Shown here in pieces: positions 35,993 through 49,124 of a DNA stretch of 64,000 bases. Origin of the DNA: Bombyx mori (lineage: Eukaryota; Arthropoda; Insecta; Lepidoptera; Bombycidae); contig NC_085133.1 in assembly GCF_030269925.1 (NCBI RefSeq), forward strand, positions 5,476,001 to 5,540,000, written 5' to 3'. Under the pieces are notes generated by a model. That model saw only the letters and a list, made by a program, of their open reading frames with translations. It ran no database searches and was not told where the DNA came from. The translations under genes and the position numbers were made by a program. Positions within the stretch are counted from its first letter, which is position 1. The number at the start of each line of letters is the position of its first letter.

Positions 35993-36607
35993 AACAAAGC
36001 GCAAACGAAATGTTGCAGTCCTGCCACATTTCATTACAAAGCGGTTCTCTTTGATCACGAATGCACTAATGGAATGTTCTTGGAACAGCTCGCAAAAGTC
36101 ATTGTCCTGTAGGGTAATCCACACTAATATTATAAATGTGAAAATGTATTTGTTTGTCCGTCTTTCACCTCGACACGAAGCAACGGCTTGACATTATTTA
36201 AAAAAAGTCATAGTATTAGGTCTGGAGAGTGCTATCCTTATCCCGAAAAAAAAGTCTCATTTGGCTGGCAAACTATACTGACACTTTTCCTTGAGCATGC
36301 GGCTGAAGCTGCGTCTAACTGCGTTATACTAGATAAATAAATTTGAATTAAAATCCGTTCCTTACCCTTCAAGCCAAAATTAATGATTGCTTCGGCAGGC
36401 ATATGTAGGTAGAAATATGTAGTTATATACCCGGACTATTTGACACATTTTAAATTTTAATAATTTCAAAATCATCCTTGTCACTGAAATTTGTCACGAT
36501 TTTTTACTTTAAAATGATTATGTAAACAAAGCTAGGTGTGATTTCACTCTCAAGAACATATTGTCGTGCCGTTCTAAAACTTCAATTTTAGTTTGAAGTT
36601 ATCCAAA

Positions 36608-37051
36608 TCTATACTAATATTACAAAGAGGAAAGATTTGTTTGTTTGTTTGTATTGAATAAACTCCGAAACTACTGAACGAATTCGAAAAATTATTTTAC
36701 TGTTTTGAAGCTACACTACTCCCGAGTGACATAGGCTATAATCTTTTTTGAAAAAATTACGGATCCGTACTAAAACTTCAATAATGTAACCCAAGGTGTA
36801 AAAAATTACCTAAAATATTCTTTACATCGCGTGCCCTGCGAAAACTATTGATGATAGAATAAAATAATGTACTACGACTTTGTAGAAAACATTATTATTA
36901 ACAAAAAGTGTCGCCACGGCATATGTCTAACTATTATAATTATGCCGCAATCACTTATTGTGGCATTTCTTTAATTTTTTGAAATAAAACAAAATCAAAT
37001 ATCGATGAAATTTTTGTTAAAGACCCGAGCAGAGCCGGAGCAGGCCGCTAG
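36608..37051 (+). mobile_element. non-autonomous Helitron (444 bp)
   Basis: Starts TCTATACTAATATTACAAAG after an A, ends GGAGCAGGCCGCTAG before a T. A similar start (ACTAATATTATAAATGTGAA) lies alone at 36124. Confidence 0.7.
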
Positions 37052-38570
37052 TCACAAATATAATGATCAAGTATCATCGACTCACTCAAGTACTTGGTCG
37101 GTCAACCTAAAACAAAATCCTTATGAGTATCTAGAAAAGAAAATAGCTTTTGACTAGATAAAAATAATATTAATAAAGTTTCTATTCATTAGTATTCATT
37201 TATTAATAAAAGTTATTTTTTGTATAGTTTATTGTTTCATATTTGACATGATTCACTGTAGATGTTTCTAGAAACGCATCTACCTGATTCGTGGGGATAT
37301 TTTGAACCATTCGATAAATGAAATCAGCGACTTTATAAACATATGTGTTTTTTATATAGTCTCAACAAGTTTGTATTTGTATGCACAAATAAAAAATATA
37401 ACAACGACCGGTTGGTTACGAGCGGTATTTTGTTTGGAGGTTTGTTAATAAGTTTATTGATAATGTTTTTGATTGAAAATAAATTCCGTTTGCTCATAAT
37501 TCGTCCGGAATCAATACAAAGCTGACCTACTTAAGGTTTACTTTCACAACTACTTCTTACGCATTTCTTTTTAATATTAATACCTGTTCTTTCTTTAATC
37601 CACTCACCAAGTCCTGCTGTATCAATGGCTATAGGTACTTTTCCCGTCGGTAGCGTCGTCAAGTATATATTTTGTATACTAATGTTTTAATGTGAATGCT
37701 TTATGCAATTTCATTCAGGCAAAAAAATAATTATTCACACTTATGACAGTTTATATTATGAACCGGGAAAACGCCGGCTATATTTGCTATAATAAATACG
37801 AAAGTGTGTTTGGTTGTTCGCGATTTTACGTACTGACTGATCTACAAATTGACCGGTCTATACATTAGAGAGTGGCACAAGCTATTTCCTCTGTATCGGG
37901 AAAATACGTTTAAGTAATATCACCTTCACACTACACTTACCAAGCTTCATCTCTGCACTCCCCTAAGGTAGACTGTTAGAGAATGCCTATGGCATTAAGT
38001 CCGCCTTTATACTTTCCAGTATAAGAAGTTATAAATAAAAATAAAAAAATAAAAAAAATATACAAAGTGTTTCATTATGTCTGAGTTACTGATTTAAATT
38101 TCCTTGAATAACGGAGAGGGTCTAATGCTAAATAACATAAATGTTGCTAATCATACTAAATAGGAGAAAAACAAGACGAAAATGAGGTTCCTTTTATTTT
38201 TCAATAACCTAACCTTCGATAACAATGATGATGTTGTTGATTTGTTGATTAATAAAACGTGAACACAACAGATCACCTTGAAACTTCAGGTCGACTTAGG
38301 TACCTACTTGAAAAAAATAAGAACTGGCGTTAACTGAGACGCTGGCCGCATTTACCTTTGTTTAAATCGATGTACCTACACGAATCGACGCAATCATTTA
38401 ATTTTGTAAAAAGTTTATTGACGTAGGCAAAGTTATTGTAAATGCATTTATCAATGTTTCGCGTGAATATGTTTGAATAAATATATACATGATTAGATGT
38501 CAGATAGCGGATTTATTTGTGTTACGAGAGTCTGTAGAACCGGTATCAGCACACACAAGTGCTAACTGGT
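37052..38570. other. intergenic, nothing recognised
   Basis: AT-rich. A Helitron-like start (CTATAATAAATACGAAAGTG) near 37788 is too partial to call. Confidence 0.4.
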
Positions 38571-38574
38571 TTTA

Positions 38575-38805
38575 TTATTGGTGGTAGTGCATCTCGTGAG
38601 CCCGCACGGGTGTTTACCATCACCCTGCCTATTTCTACCTTGGAGCAGTAATGCATTGTTTGAAGGCTTGGAATTGCCGCTATATTATAAAACTGAGAAT
38701 TAGAACTCATGACTCTAAGTGGGTTGCAGCGTTGTTGCTGATGTCTCTGGGCTCCGGTAACCACTTAACACCAGATGGTCCGTAAGCTTGTCTACCCATC
38801 CACAT
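38575..38805 (+). mobile_element. SINE A copy, old
   Basis: GGTGGTAGTGCATCTCGTGA to CCGTAAGCTTGTCTACCCAT, clearly more diverged than other copies. Confidence 0.75.
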
Positions 38806-39670
38806 TATAAATAATTAGAAGTAATAAAAAATAGAGTTAAATTATTTTAAAGACTATTCGCTTTCATGGTACAGACGTATTTTTTTAGTTTATCTATTTT
38901 GAATAGAAATATTTGAGGTATAAGCGCAAATCTAACCGCAACGTAAATGCACTGAAACTGGTTACTTAATTAAAGGCGAAGGTATGTACTAACACAGGAA
39001 TGTTCGAATGGATTAATTCATATTTAAAATATATAGTTTCTGCCATCAAAAAAACAGATGTTGATTTTTAAAATAGCTTAGCTGAACATGCTTTAAAAGA
39101 CTATCATCTCTATAATCCCTTTCTAGCTCCGTAGGATTATCAACAATTTTAATTGTGACTAAGAAACATGAAAAACTACTTACGTATGACACACAAAAAC
39201 TCACATCAAAAAAACAAATGAAATATTCACAATCACAATATACAATTTTTGATCTCTGTCTAAAAAAAATTAGTAATTTCACGTAGTATTTGACAAATAA
39301 ATTCGCGCACTGAGCAACTGTAGCGATCGGCCGCAAGGGACTATCGCGTCGGCGAGAGTCGTGTCTCGTGTACGTATCGGAGAGAAGGTCGTATATTTCA
39401 ATGCAGCGCTTGTTCAGATAAAACGTTACAATATTTGCATCCTAAAAAACTAGTGGGGAGATAATGTCATACGTATTTGTTGGAGACATTTTCGCCTACA
39501 CTTCAGTCGGAGTAAGCCGGAAGAAGAACACGGTAATTTTTTAATCAATATTGAAATACGAGTATTAATATTTAGAATATTTTCATTCACATAATTCGAT
39601 GCTATAAAAACAATAATGAGCCCGTATTCGCTGGAAATTTTAAATGTAATTATTGAAACTGGATTTTTTT
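38806..39670. other. intergenic with a GC-richer island
   Basis: 39305-39415 is GC-rich (GATCGGCCGCAAGGGACTA, GTCGGCGAGAGTCGTGTC). No frame or RNA fold identified. Confidence 0.35.
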
Positions 39671-39671
39671 A

Positions 39672-39938
39672 ATTAATAATAATAATAATAAATATTTACT
39701 AACAATCACGCCACGTTAACTGGTCCCGTGATAAGTTCGTAAAGAACTTGTGTTACAGGTACCAGATAACGGAAATAAATGTAAGATTTTTATTATACAC
39801 ATACATATATTTAATATACATCCATAACCCTGGAAAAGACATTTATATTTATCATACAAATATTTTCCCTTGGCGGTATTCGAACCCGCGACCCCCTTGT
39901 GTAGTGACCATGTCACTTACCACTACACCAGACGGCCG
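39672..39938 (-). mobile_element. SINE C copy 3 (tRNA-headed)
   Basis: Nearly identical to 28427-28699, with an (AAT)n tail and B box GGGTTCGAATACCGCC. Confidence 0.9.
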
Positions 39939-39944
39939 TTAATT

Positions 39945-41025
39945 TATTTTATCAATGTACCTTCTAATTCAGCACGCAATAGAACCTATATAATAGCAAT
40001 GTCAAGCGCCAACTATTTTCGCATTAATAATTATATCTCACATTTCTTTACTGTTAATTCAAGTACAATTAACAAATTGAAAGTACAAGTTTGCAATAAA
40101 ATAACTTTAGGATCATTTAATTTTAAGCCATGCGCTATTAGATTTACTGATCCACTAATATTTTAAATGACTCCAATTTATAATTAATAAATAAGTGCAT
40201 ATAACTCAAGCCTTTGTGTGTGGCATTGTATTGCAATATGTTTTACTCAATGTTGATAAAAATCAAGACTTACTGATTAACTAGAAATATTACCGCTGCA
40301 ATGTTAGAAGTCGCCTACGTGACAATGAAATTTTCAAGCTATAATCAGCAGACCTCGCAACAAATAATGAGACATTTCCTTTGAATACGTTACTAACATA
40401 TATTTATATTGAACGAGATAAGAAACTACTGTATTAAACCTGCAATACAGGTGTAATTTTAATGAACTATACAAGTACAAAGATGGTGTATGGTATGTTA
40501 AGGAGAGATAGTCAGAGCGTTTGATACTATGTAGAACAATGATGCGAAAAGTACTGCCACGCCGACCTTTCTAGTCAAAATCGTGTCAATACCTATCTCC
40601 ATGCAGCAAGGCTTTTAAAATATAATTTTATGCCCTTTTTGTTAGCTCAAAATGTTACAAAGGCGCTCATGTTCAGCATTATAAAAAATTTATTAATTTT
40701 ACAATTTAATTCGATGTAACGATTATAAAAAAGCCAGATTAAACTGTTACAGATTAAAATAAATGATTTAATGAATATAAGCCGTAAATAATGAAATAAA
40801 TGATATTCCATGAACCATAAACCAAAAAGCAAACACGCATATTGGTTTAGTTTAGCTACATTTTACGACCATAGTAATTTTCATGGAATTATATACGAAT
40901 TCTTTTATGATTAAACATACAACAGTACACGTGTACGAGGACAACATAAAATAACAAAATTAATGCTTAATCAAGATATTGTAGGGATGAAGATGAAGGT
41001 GAAAGTGCTTAAACGTTAAAATTAC
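39945..41025. other. intergenic, nothing recognised
   Basis: AT-rich. The open frame 39870-40166 starts inside SINE C and is not a gene. Confidence 0.4.
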
Positions 41026-41029
41026 CGGT

Positions 41030-41220
41030 CATCGTTCTTCGCCGGATCTTGACAGTGGGTCGCGTTTCCGATCCGGTAGTAAATTCTGCGGAGCACGGCT
41101 CTTGCTAGGGTTCGTGTTAGCAACGTCGTCAGGTTTGAGCCCCGTGAGCTCACCTACTAGTTAAGGTTACGCTGAAATACCCCGTCAAGGCTATCGCTTC
41201 GGTAGGCAAAAAAAAAAGTT
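41030..41220 (+). mobile_element. LINE B 3' fragment
   Basis: TCGCCGGATCTTGACAGTGG to TCGGTAGGCAAAAAAAAAA. Confidence 0.85.
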
Positions 41221-41234
41221 AAAATTTTCTTCTT

Positions 41235-41612
41235 GTTTTTTTTTGCTTCTGTTTGTGGACGGCCTTACGGCCCACCTGGTGTTAAAAGGTTATCGGAGCT
41301 CATAGACATCTACAAAGTAATTGCCGCTACCTAACACAAGACACGACGGCACACATTACAACGGCAGCCCCATTCTTCAAACCGAAACGCATTACCGCTT
41401 TACGACAGAAATAGACAGGGTGAAAAAGACCTCCTACTACCTGTAATTACGCAATTTATCATTTTTTATTTGTTACACGATGTTATTCCTTCACCTTCGA
41501 AGTTAATCGTAAAGATTTGTTTAGTACGTATTTCGTACGTAATTGAACACCGGTGCATCGCTAGATACGAATGCACCGGATGTCCTTTACGTCACGACTA
41601 AACTTGTTGCCC
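41235..41612 (-). mobile_element. SINE A copy, diverged, with head
   Basis: Tail TGTGGACGGCCTTACGGCC, body with CGAAACGCATTACCGC, head with GTGCATCGCTAGATACGAAT. Confidence 0.75.
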
Positions 41613-42350
41613 ACGACGACTTGTTGCCCTCATCCCACATTATGTGATGTTGGCGCAGTATGTCCTCTTGCTATTCATAGAGATTTAACATGAGGCTTAA
41701 TACGTCTGCCAGACTACACCGCTCCTTCTCATCTTCAGTAGTATACCCGTTGCAACGTGAAGAATGGACTTTTTCTGTTTCTTCCTTTGGTGTTTCTTTT
41801 TTTTTAATCTCTCTTTGGTTCTTCGTTGACATTCGTGTTTTTTTAATTATTATTTTCTGAACACGATCAAGGGGTTTGAATGACACTCACGCCACGCTAT
41901 TATTGGTCATAACAGAATGCCAATAGTTAGCAATTGTGGATACAATGTGACTTTCGATTTAGAGGTAATTTCGGTATTGTCTGAATGTATTTCTTAGAAG
42001 CATATAGCACAGGAGAAAACTAAAACAATGTGGATCGTTCGTTTAATCTTTACATGACCTGAAATGACATTCCAAACAAATAAAAAAACATACATTTTCA
42101 ATAATTACTAGAAATTTCTGTCACATTACAAAGTGTTTTTTTTGTCCTCGTAAGCAGAAGAACATACGGCCCACCATTTTCATTACTACATTTCTACTTT
42201 CAAACGCTTTATTATAAACTTCTTAGCTTTTGTCAGACTACTTATTATAAATAATGCTACAAACAATTTCGCCGTCGCAAGAGACCGTCAGCCGCTGATC
42301 TATTGACATTAATATATATATTTTGTTCCTACCTATGCTTGCGTGCTACC
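41613..42350. other. intergenic, nothing recognised
   Basis: The lysine-rich open frame 41671-41886 has no motif and is not called. Confidence 0.4.
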
Positions 42351-42354
42351 TATG

Positions 42355-42750
42355 CTTTACGATAGCCTTAAGAGGCTGGCTATTTCAGCTTCTCCTTGAC
42401 GTGTATGTGAGCTTACGGAGCTCAAACCGAGAGTGTTGTGAACACTGGCCCTAGCAAAAGCAGTGCTTCGCAGAATCTACCACCGGATCGGAAAAGCGAC
42501 CCACTGAGAAGATAGGGCGAGAAACTCAGTGGGCTGTGTCTATCGGTTAATTCACGGTGACCGGGTAAATATGTTACTGGCAGCCCACCGACTTAAAGCA
42601 ACGGTTTCTCGACGGTACTGCTCAGCGAGTCACGATTCCGTTCTGGTGGAACATGCACTCGAAACAGCTGCTCTTGAGCTGTAGCAAGTCTTTCTCTCCT
42701 GTCTTAGTCATCCAATTTGCCCGTCCGTCTGGGCTAAGCGACAAGGTCTC
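42355..42750 (-). mobile_element. LINE B 3' fragment and adjoining LINE remnant
   Basis: TTACGATAGCCTTAAGAGGC, CTCACGG-like GCTTACGGAGCTCAAACC and GATAGGGCGAGAAACTCAGT. 42590-42750 (GTGGAACATGCACTCGAAAC, CTCTTGAGCTGTAGC) resembles 54785-54860 and is a second, related LINE 3' type. Confidence 0.7.
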
Positions 42751-42817
42751 TGAACGAAACCCGTTCGTTTCATCTCAAAACAAAAGCAGAAAATCTTCAA
42801 CCTGCATTTAAACGTAC

Positions 42818-43141
42818 CAGGACCGCATTTAGGTTAGGGCAACCGGGGCGAAAGCCCTGGGCCTCCACAAGCGGAGGGCCCCCACAATAGACTTTGGAAA
42901 AAAAATCTTTCAAATTCTGACAAGTAAGCACTACTAAACAACTTTTCCTTCCTCCAAAATTTTATTTCAGATAGATAATTCTTTTCTCCGATTATATTTA
43001 TGTATGTTTGTTAAATACTAAGAGAATCTACGTGGTTTGACAATAAATTATTTATTGGAAAACTCGACTGAAAAAAATTGCTCATTTTATTTGGAGAATA
43101 ATTTAGGGCCGGGGGCCTCCAGACTTCTAAATCCGGCCCTG
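42818..43141. mobile_element. hAT-type MITE (324 bp) with 8-bp target duplication
   Basis: Left end CAGGACCGCATTTAGG, right end complement CAGGGCCGGATTTAGAAG. The perfect direct repeat AAACGTAC lies at 42810-42817 and 43142-43149. Ends of CAGGG type and 8-bp duplications are hAT features. Confidence 0.88.
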
Positions 43142-43209
43142 AAACGTACCTTCTTATTTAAGTATCTTAAATGTAAATTAAAACCGGTTCAGTTTAATCG
43201 TAAGTCCAT

Positions 43210-43330
43210 AGAGGTTATAAGGCAATAGAGTTCAGTGCACCGCAGTGCAATTGTCGGTGCAAACAAAACAATCCGAACGCTAACCATTGCGCCAACGAGG
43301 CAGTCAAACATACAAGAGCCATGCTTTTGT
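43210..43330 (-). repeat. tRNA-like SINE head remnant
   Basis: Minus strand GCCTCGTTGGCGCAATGGTT followed by AGCGTTCGGA resembles an A-box arm, but no matching acceptor stem or B box follows. Not a functional tRNA gene. Confidence 0.4.
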
Positions 43331-46300
43331 AATTGGTAAGTCGTATTGTAAACCTCACCGAAGGTACCATTCTGCCGATTCTGCTACTAAGAATAATATG
43401 TTCAACTAACACAAGTCATGAGTTCAGGTTTGAAAAGTAACACAGCTATCATGTCAATACAAGGTGTGTTACAGTATTGACGAAGCATTCGATACGATAA
43501 CGCCGCGCGTCTTACCGATTTTACCAAATATGCTTCTATACCGGAGACGCACCTGTAGAATATTCTAGAATAAATGCAATTTTAGTTTAAACAATCATTT
43601 GTACATATCTCAACTATTATACAGGGTGGGAATCTCATAGTGCTAAAGCAAATAAACTACCAACCCTAAATTACCCTACAAATAAACTGTATATATGTAA
43701 TATGTTATTTAATTGACTTTTTTTCGGATATCTGTAATACGGCGCAAATGCAGCTAACAGACCTCTCTAGGTATACCTGTATACTTTACATTTTTTTGGG
43801 CACAAGTTTGAATGTTGAGAATTGCCACTTGCCTTTATACTATCTATCTTAATTTTCAGTAACCGTTACGATACAAAATGAAGCTTTTTTTTTGTTTTTT
43901 TTTTTATTGCTTATTATTATTTATTTAAACTGACAAGAGAGCGCAAAAAATCATACTCGATAATTTTTTTAAACGCCATTTAATACAATTTCATAGAGAA
44001 TTAGTGATGCGCCGAATCTACGATTTTAAGACCACTGTTTTACCACTATTGTACTCACTAAAAATGGTATTTCCAACCACCTGTGCATATATACAGGGTG
44101 TATAAAAAGACATATGTGCTGGAACTATAGGTGATTGTAATAGTAGCTCCTGGATGCTTCAGCATTTAATTATTACTTCAAAATAATAAAACAATCAATA
44201 ATTTCTTTATATAATTCATTTATTTAAATTGTATAGTATTCACATTGTCGCTACGAGTTTCAAGACTTGAAACACCAGCTTTATATATAAAATGAGAACA
44301 CAATGATTCACAAAAAATAATAATTATGAAACTAGATTACAGAGAAATGCAGCGTTCGAACAAAAGCTTAAAACTAGAGGTTTTGCTTAGCAAACGATAG
44401 TAATACAACTAAGCGGGGCTACCAGATTTAAAGACTTATTAGTACAATTTTAAAAAAAGTCCAGAAAAGTCAGGAAAAAATGCCTAATAGTCAACAAAAC
44501 AAAATACATTCATAGATATTTTCGTAGAAAGTTATAGTTTATTGCCAATCAGGGGAAATTCTATTTTTTGATCTGACCACCCCGCGTCTAATTAAACTAC
44601 TTGGCAGTTGAGAGTCTGAAGATAAAATGTTTAATACTGGTATTTGCCAAGAAAATAGCTTATGCGTGCGTTATAGAAATAAAGGGGTTCGATATCGATA
44701 GGTTATGGAAAAGTAAGTATATTTAAAAATTATATTTTACCATAATAAATAAAATACTTTACGTATTCGTGAAATCTCTTGAGCTTTAAAGTCTTTCTAT
44801 ATTTGTACTTTAACGAACGTATTGCTGGCGAAAATGTATTTAGAATATCGATTTTCTCATTCTATCGATAACGATAAATTTTATCGAACAAATAAGAATG
44901 ATTGTAAAGAAACACGCAAGCACACAAGCTATCACAATTCGATTCGAGGCTAAAGTATGACTCGTTTCAGCCGTTGCGTTATTTATTTAGTAGCGAAATT
45001 GAGAGAAAAAGAAAGCTATATAATAATTGACTAAATACCTTAAGATTGCTATGAAGACGAAAAGGAAGACATATTAATGTATTCGACAAATAAAATATTA
45101 ATGTGTAATGCGACTCCAATTTTCAATTAAATTTAAATGCTTAGTGTTGTATCATGATTAAGATTGATTATTTTATTTTCTAATTTGAATAAAATAATAC
45201 GGTGCAATCGATTTGGTCTATTAATGAACTTCTAAAGTGGTTAAAGAAAGCCTTACAACAAACTTATTTTAACAAGATACGTTCTTAATAAAGTGTGTTG
45301 TTTTTTCAAGTTTCACGAAATTAATTATAAATAATATAATATAATAAACCTAATACCAATATTATTATTATTATGTAATTATTTATGCATAACTTAAAAT
45401 AATTCTTTGTTTTTTTCTAAATTTTTGTTACATTCTCTCTAGTTTGTATAGCTAAAATTGTTGTTCGAATTTTAAAGTTTTAATTGAGGAGGCATTTATT
45501 TTAAAATACTATATTTTTATTTATTTTGAATATTCATTAAATACGCACTTATGATACGTATGAAGAATATAACATAAAAAATCGTACAAAATACATAGTG
45601 AGAGGCGTGAAATAAATAAAATTTAATATTTTTACTTTCTCCTAGAAATATTTACTTAATTATTCCTGAAATGTTCGTTTAAACCTCCTGTTTAATAACA
45701 CGAAATAACAAAAACTACTTATGAGTACTAGTGCAATATTTACGTACGTTCAAACAATTGTGAAATCTAAGATCAGTCAGTTAAGTATCAAAATCGATTG
45801 CCAAACGGAATATCGATCGAATGCTCTTGGGTCGAATCCAGGAATATGTCTTCCGTTACGAAAATAAAATTAATCTAATGTCATCGTTACATATTATATG
45901 TCAGGATTAATAAAACTCCGGACGTATTTATTATTTACTATTATTGAGCACGTTATAAAGAAGGCAGTCGACGCTACAATAACAAAAAAAATGCTGTTTG
46001 AGTACACAGAGATGGGTCAAGATGTAAAACATGAGTGGACAATCACTAGAAATATGACAAAATATCGTTTCACGATTCGATTTTAACTAATCGGTCATAG
46101 ATATCGATGATTCACTAAATTAGTGTTGTGCAAATATCGATATTTCACGTTCTGTATAGCTGTGTGTATTAGATCAAATATTTAAACAATTAATCAGTTT
46201 ATCGAGTTTCTGAACTAATTTAGAATTTGTCAACACAATAAAAGCCTATAATTGTTTTTCATTCTTGTATTAAGCACTGTCCACTCAAAAAAATAAATTG

Positions 46301-46599
46301 CATGAAATAGTAAACAAAAAAAAAACTAAACATTATATTATAGTCATACATTTAATATGTAATCACATTATCGAAATTAATTTTAACAAAGAAAAAAAAA
46401 TATTAAAATAAAAATGCTCAATCGATTACATACAATAGGCCATTTTCACAATTACACAATAGAGGAAGACAAACGAAAGTTTTTTTTTTTATAAGCGAGT
46501 CAAACATATTGCACTGTTAGTGGATTATTTCGAATGCATTTCAATACAGTTACAATGCAATGCAGTTGAATACAATTCAACAACATTTTCGGTAATTAA

Positions 46600-46836
46600 C
46601 CCTATAACTGCCATGTGGGTCACCGGTGCCCCACGTGGCCCACTCAAGTAATTATATCGATTTCTGTTATAACTTTGCCTGCTTTTTAAAGTGTTTCAGT
46701 ATTTTTGGGTCTCTTAGAAATATAATTCATACTTAGTATCTTCGGATTCGTTTTTCCGAGAGTCTACTAGATATTTGGGCGATTTAGTAACAGAAATCGA
46801 CTTAGGGCACCGATGACCCACATGGCAGTCAAAGGG
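46600..46836. mobile_element. piggyBac-type MITE (237 bp) in TTAA
   Basis: Inverted ends: CCCTATAACTGCCATGTGGG on the left, complement CCCTTTGACTGCCATGTGGG on the right, each next to TTAA (46596-46599 and 46837-46840). CCC ends inside a TTAA duplication are the piggyBac signature. Confidence 0.9.
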
Positions 46837-46902
46837 TTAATAGACAGTTTAAATGAAAAAAAACAGTCATAGGGTTAATAGACAGTTTAAATGGAAAAAA
46901 AA
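46834..46902. repeat. direct duplication of the MITE right border
   Basis: GGGTTAATAGACAGTTTAAA and an A-run occur twice, about 40 bp apart. Confidence 0.8.
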
Positions 46903-48881
46903 TTAAGAGTCAGAAACAGTTTTGATTGCGACACGATCGCAGCTTCAAGCCTCAAAACGAAATTAAACAGAATGCGTTTTATACATAGAGATAGATAGAA
47001 GAAAACGTCTCAGAGAAGCAACATTGGAAATGCATTTTGCAAATAAATTGTAACAAATTACATTATGATCGAACATAAGTCGTTCGGCTCGAGTTGTCTG
47101 CGTCAAAACACTACGGTATGTTCGACAGTATAAAAACTAAAATCATTAGATAAGTTGTAATAACGTGATACAAAACAAAAAAAAAATGCAAATTTAAATA
47201 ACATATCATGTACTTTCGTAATTATACTATTTGTATATAACAACTCTCCATACAGATATGGCAAAGAGTCTTCAGTTAAATATTTCGTCTACTGGTTTAC
47301 ATAAAGCGCAGTCAAGGGCGTGACAGACTAGCGTAGAAAAAAACGCGCGTTTAAAATGCCGCTAAAGTTTCCTTGTATGTTTATCTTCGTACACAAGTAC
47401 GTTTGAACGGTTCAGCACTTCATTCACGCTCGTTCGTCAAACCGCTGACAAACCAATACATAAATCACACCGATGCAATCACAACATCCACTACGCTATG
47501 TTGACTGAACGAAACCCACATAGCTTAGTTCCTTAAACTAGTTCAAAAGGCCTTTTTAACTAACTACCCTTATATCCAAAAATTCCAATTATAAGGTCAC
47601 AGTTTCTTTACTAATACAGCGTCACTATATCACTTGAGAGAAGTAAACTAAACCTTACCATAGAATTAAATTATAACTAACCAAAAAATGTTTCTGTAGA
47701 AAAATTGTTACGTTATTTAGTCACACAATAAAGTTCGCTTATACTAAGGTTTTCGAGAGGGATTTTTTTTTTTTATGAAAAAAAAAACTTATTACAATCA
47801 TTAACATCGCTCGCGTGTCCGTGACGCCAATCCCGGAGAAAACTCCGGCGACGAAGCGTTACCATTTGGCAGTACGAATCAAACAATTCAGTTAAAATCT
47901 TGTTTTAGCACGTTGCAAGATTCTACGAATTTCGAAACGTTATTTAGAAACACTACGAAGCGACCGTGCTCGCGAACAAAAAATTCAGCTCTCGAAAGCT
48001 CAAAAGTCGTTTTCGGTAAAATACTCCCAAAGAGTTCCCTTAAAGTGGTCGAGGTACCTAAATACTAAACCAGACTTAGTACGCGCTAACATCGACACAT
48101 CGTTCTCACGATATATGTATATTACATAGAAAACAGTAAAACACGTTAGGTTACTCGCACAATTCCACTACAAGTCCGTACTTATTCATAGTCTTTATTT
48201 TATTTATTGAGATCAATTTTGCCTCTATGCACTAGATGGGACGCTCGCCGCCAAGCGAATAAAGTTCAACTTCCCCCTACTGCCTAAGTAATTTAAGTTA
48301 AATTAAACTAGGTAGGAACATTATTGTGCATTAGTATTCTATGTCGAGCGTTTTGACGCCGCGTTTCATACACAAGAAAAAAACGCCCGACTGCACGATT
48401 CCGTTAGAAAGACACTTCTAAGAGTATATGGTCAATTAAATATTTAAGTGTCTATTTAAAGGAATAGTGTAGTATAAATAAATTCAAATGAGAATAAACT
48501 AACGAAACCGGTGTTCTTCATTTACGTGTCTCCAAAAGGTCTTAGGTACACGAACGAGTATACAGGAAATACATCGTTGTTACTTAGGCAGTAAGTGCAA
48601 GTATCGCGTGCGCACTGTCGTTGTGTCCACTATTGATCGCCGTCGAACATTAACGTCGCTGCACTGAGTTCCTTGGGACGACCCGAACCGCCTTGTAATT
48701 GACTCCGTACTATGCGAACACGCACGCGCACACACACAAAACAAAAACTAATTGACTATAATCGAATTTCAATTATTTTCATAATTTACGTATTTCGTTG
48801 CCGATTGTACAAAGTACAGTCGAGCGCAAAAGTAAAGCGTCTGATTAAGGTAACTTTTTCAAATTATTAACTGTATCATAA

Positions 48882-49124
48882 TCGTGAAAAGCAAACGTGA
48901 CTCAGCGACAAAGCGTGAACTTCAGACTAGTTTGAACAGTAGACTAATTTAATGTTGAAATACCTGAAAAAAATTCTATTTTAACGAATCTAGAGCTGTA
49001 GGATTGAAATGATTTGAATAGACCTAGAATTTTTTTTTTTCTGTGCACCGAATATGTTTATTGCCTATCATTTACGTATAAAGCAGTTATTGTCGCTTAG
49101 TCACGTTTGCCTTTTAAGTGTCGA
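48882..49124. mobile_element. MITE of the DUF7869-like transposon family
   Basis: Shares GCAAACGTGACTCAGCGACA at the left and its complement TGTCGCTTAGTCACGTTTGC at the right with the ends of 3491-6972. The left tip is shortened. Confidence 0.85.

Noticed and set aside
39305..39415. GC-richer island that might be a promoter or exon
   Set aside because: No open frame with acceptable splice sites and no known promoter motif could be shown.
43620..44105. Two TATACAGGGTG sequences about 470 bp apart as possible transposon ends
   Set aside because: They are in direct, not inverted, orientation, and the sequence following them does not match.
45898..46086. 62-codon plus-strand open frame
   Set aside because: No motif, no start context, AT-rich codons; expected by chance at this base composition.
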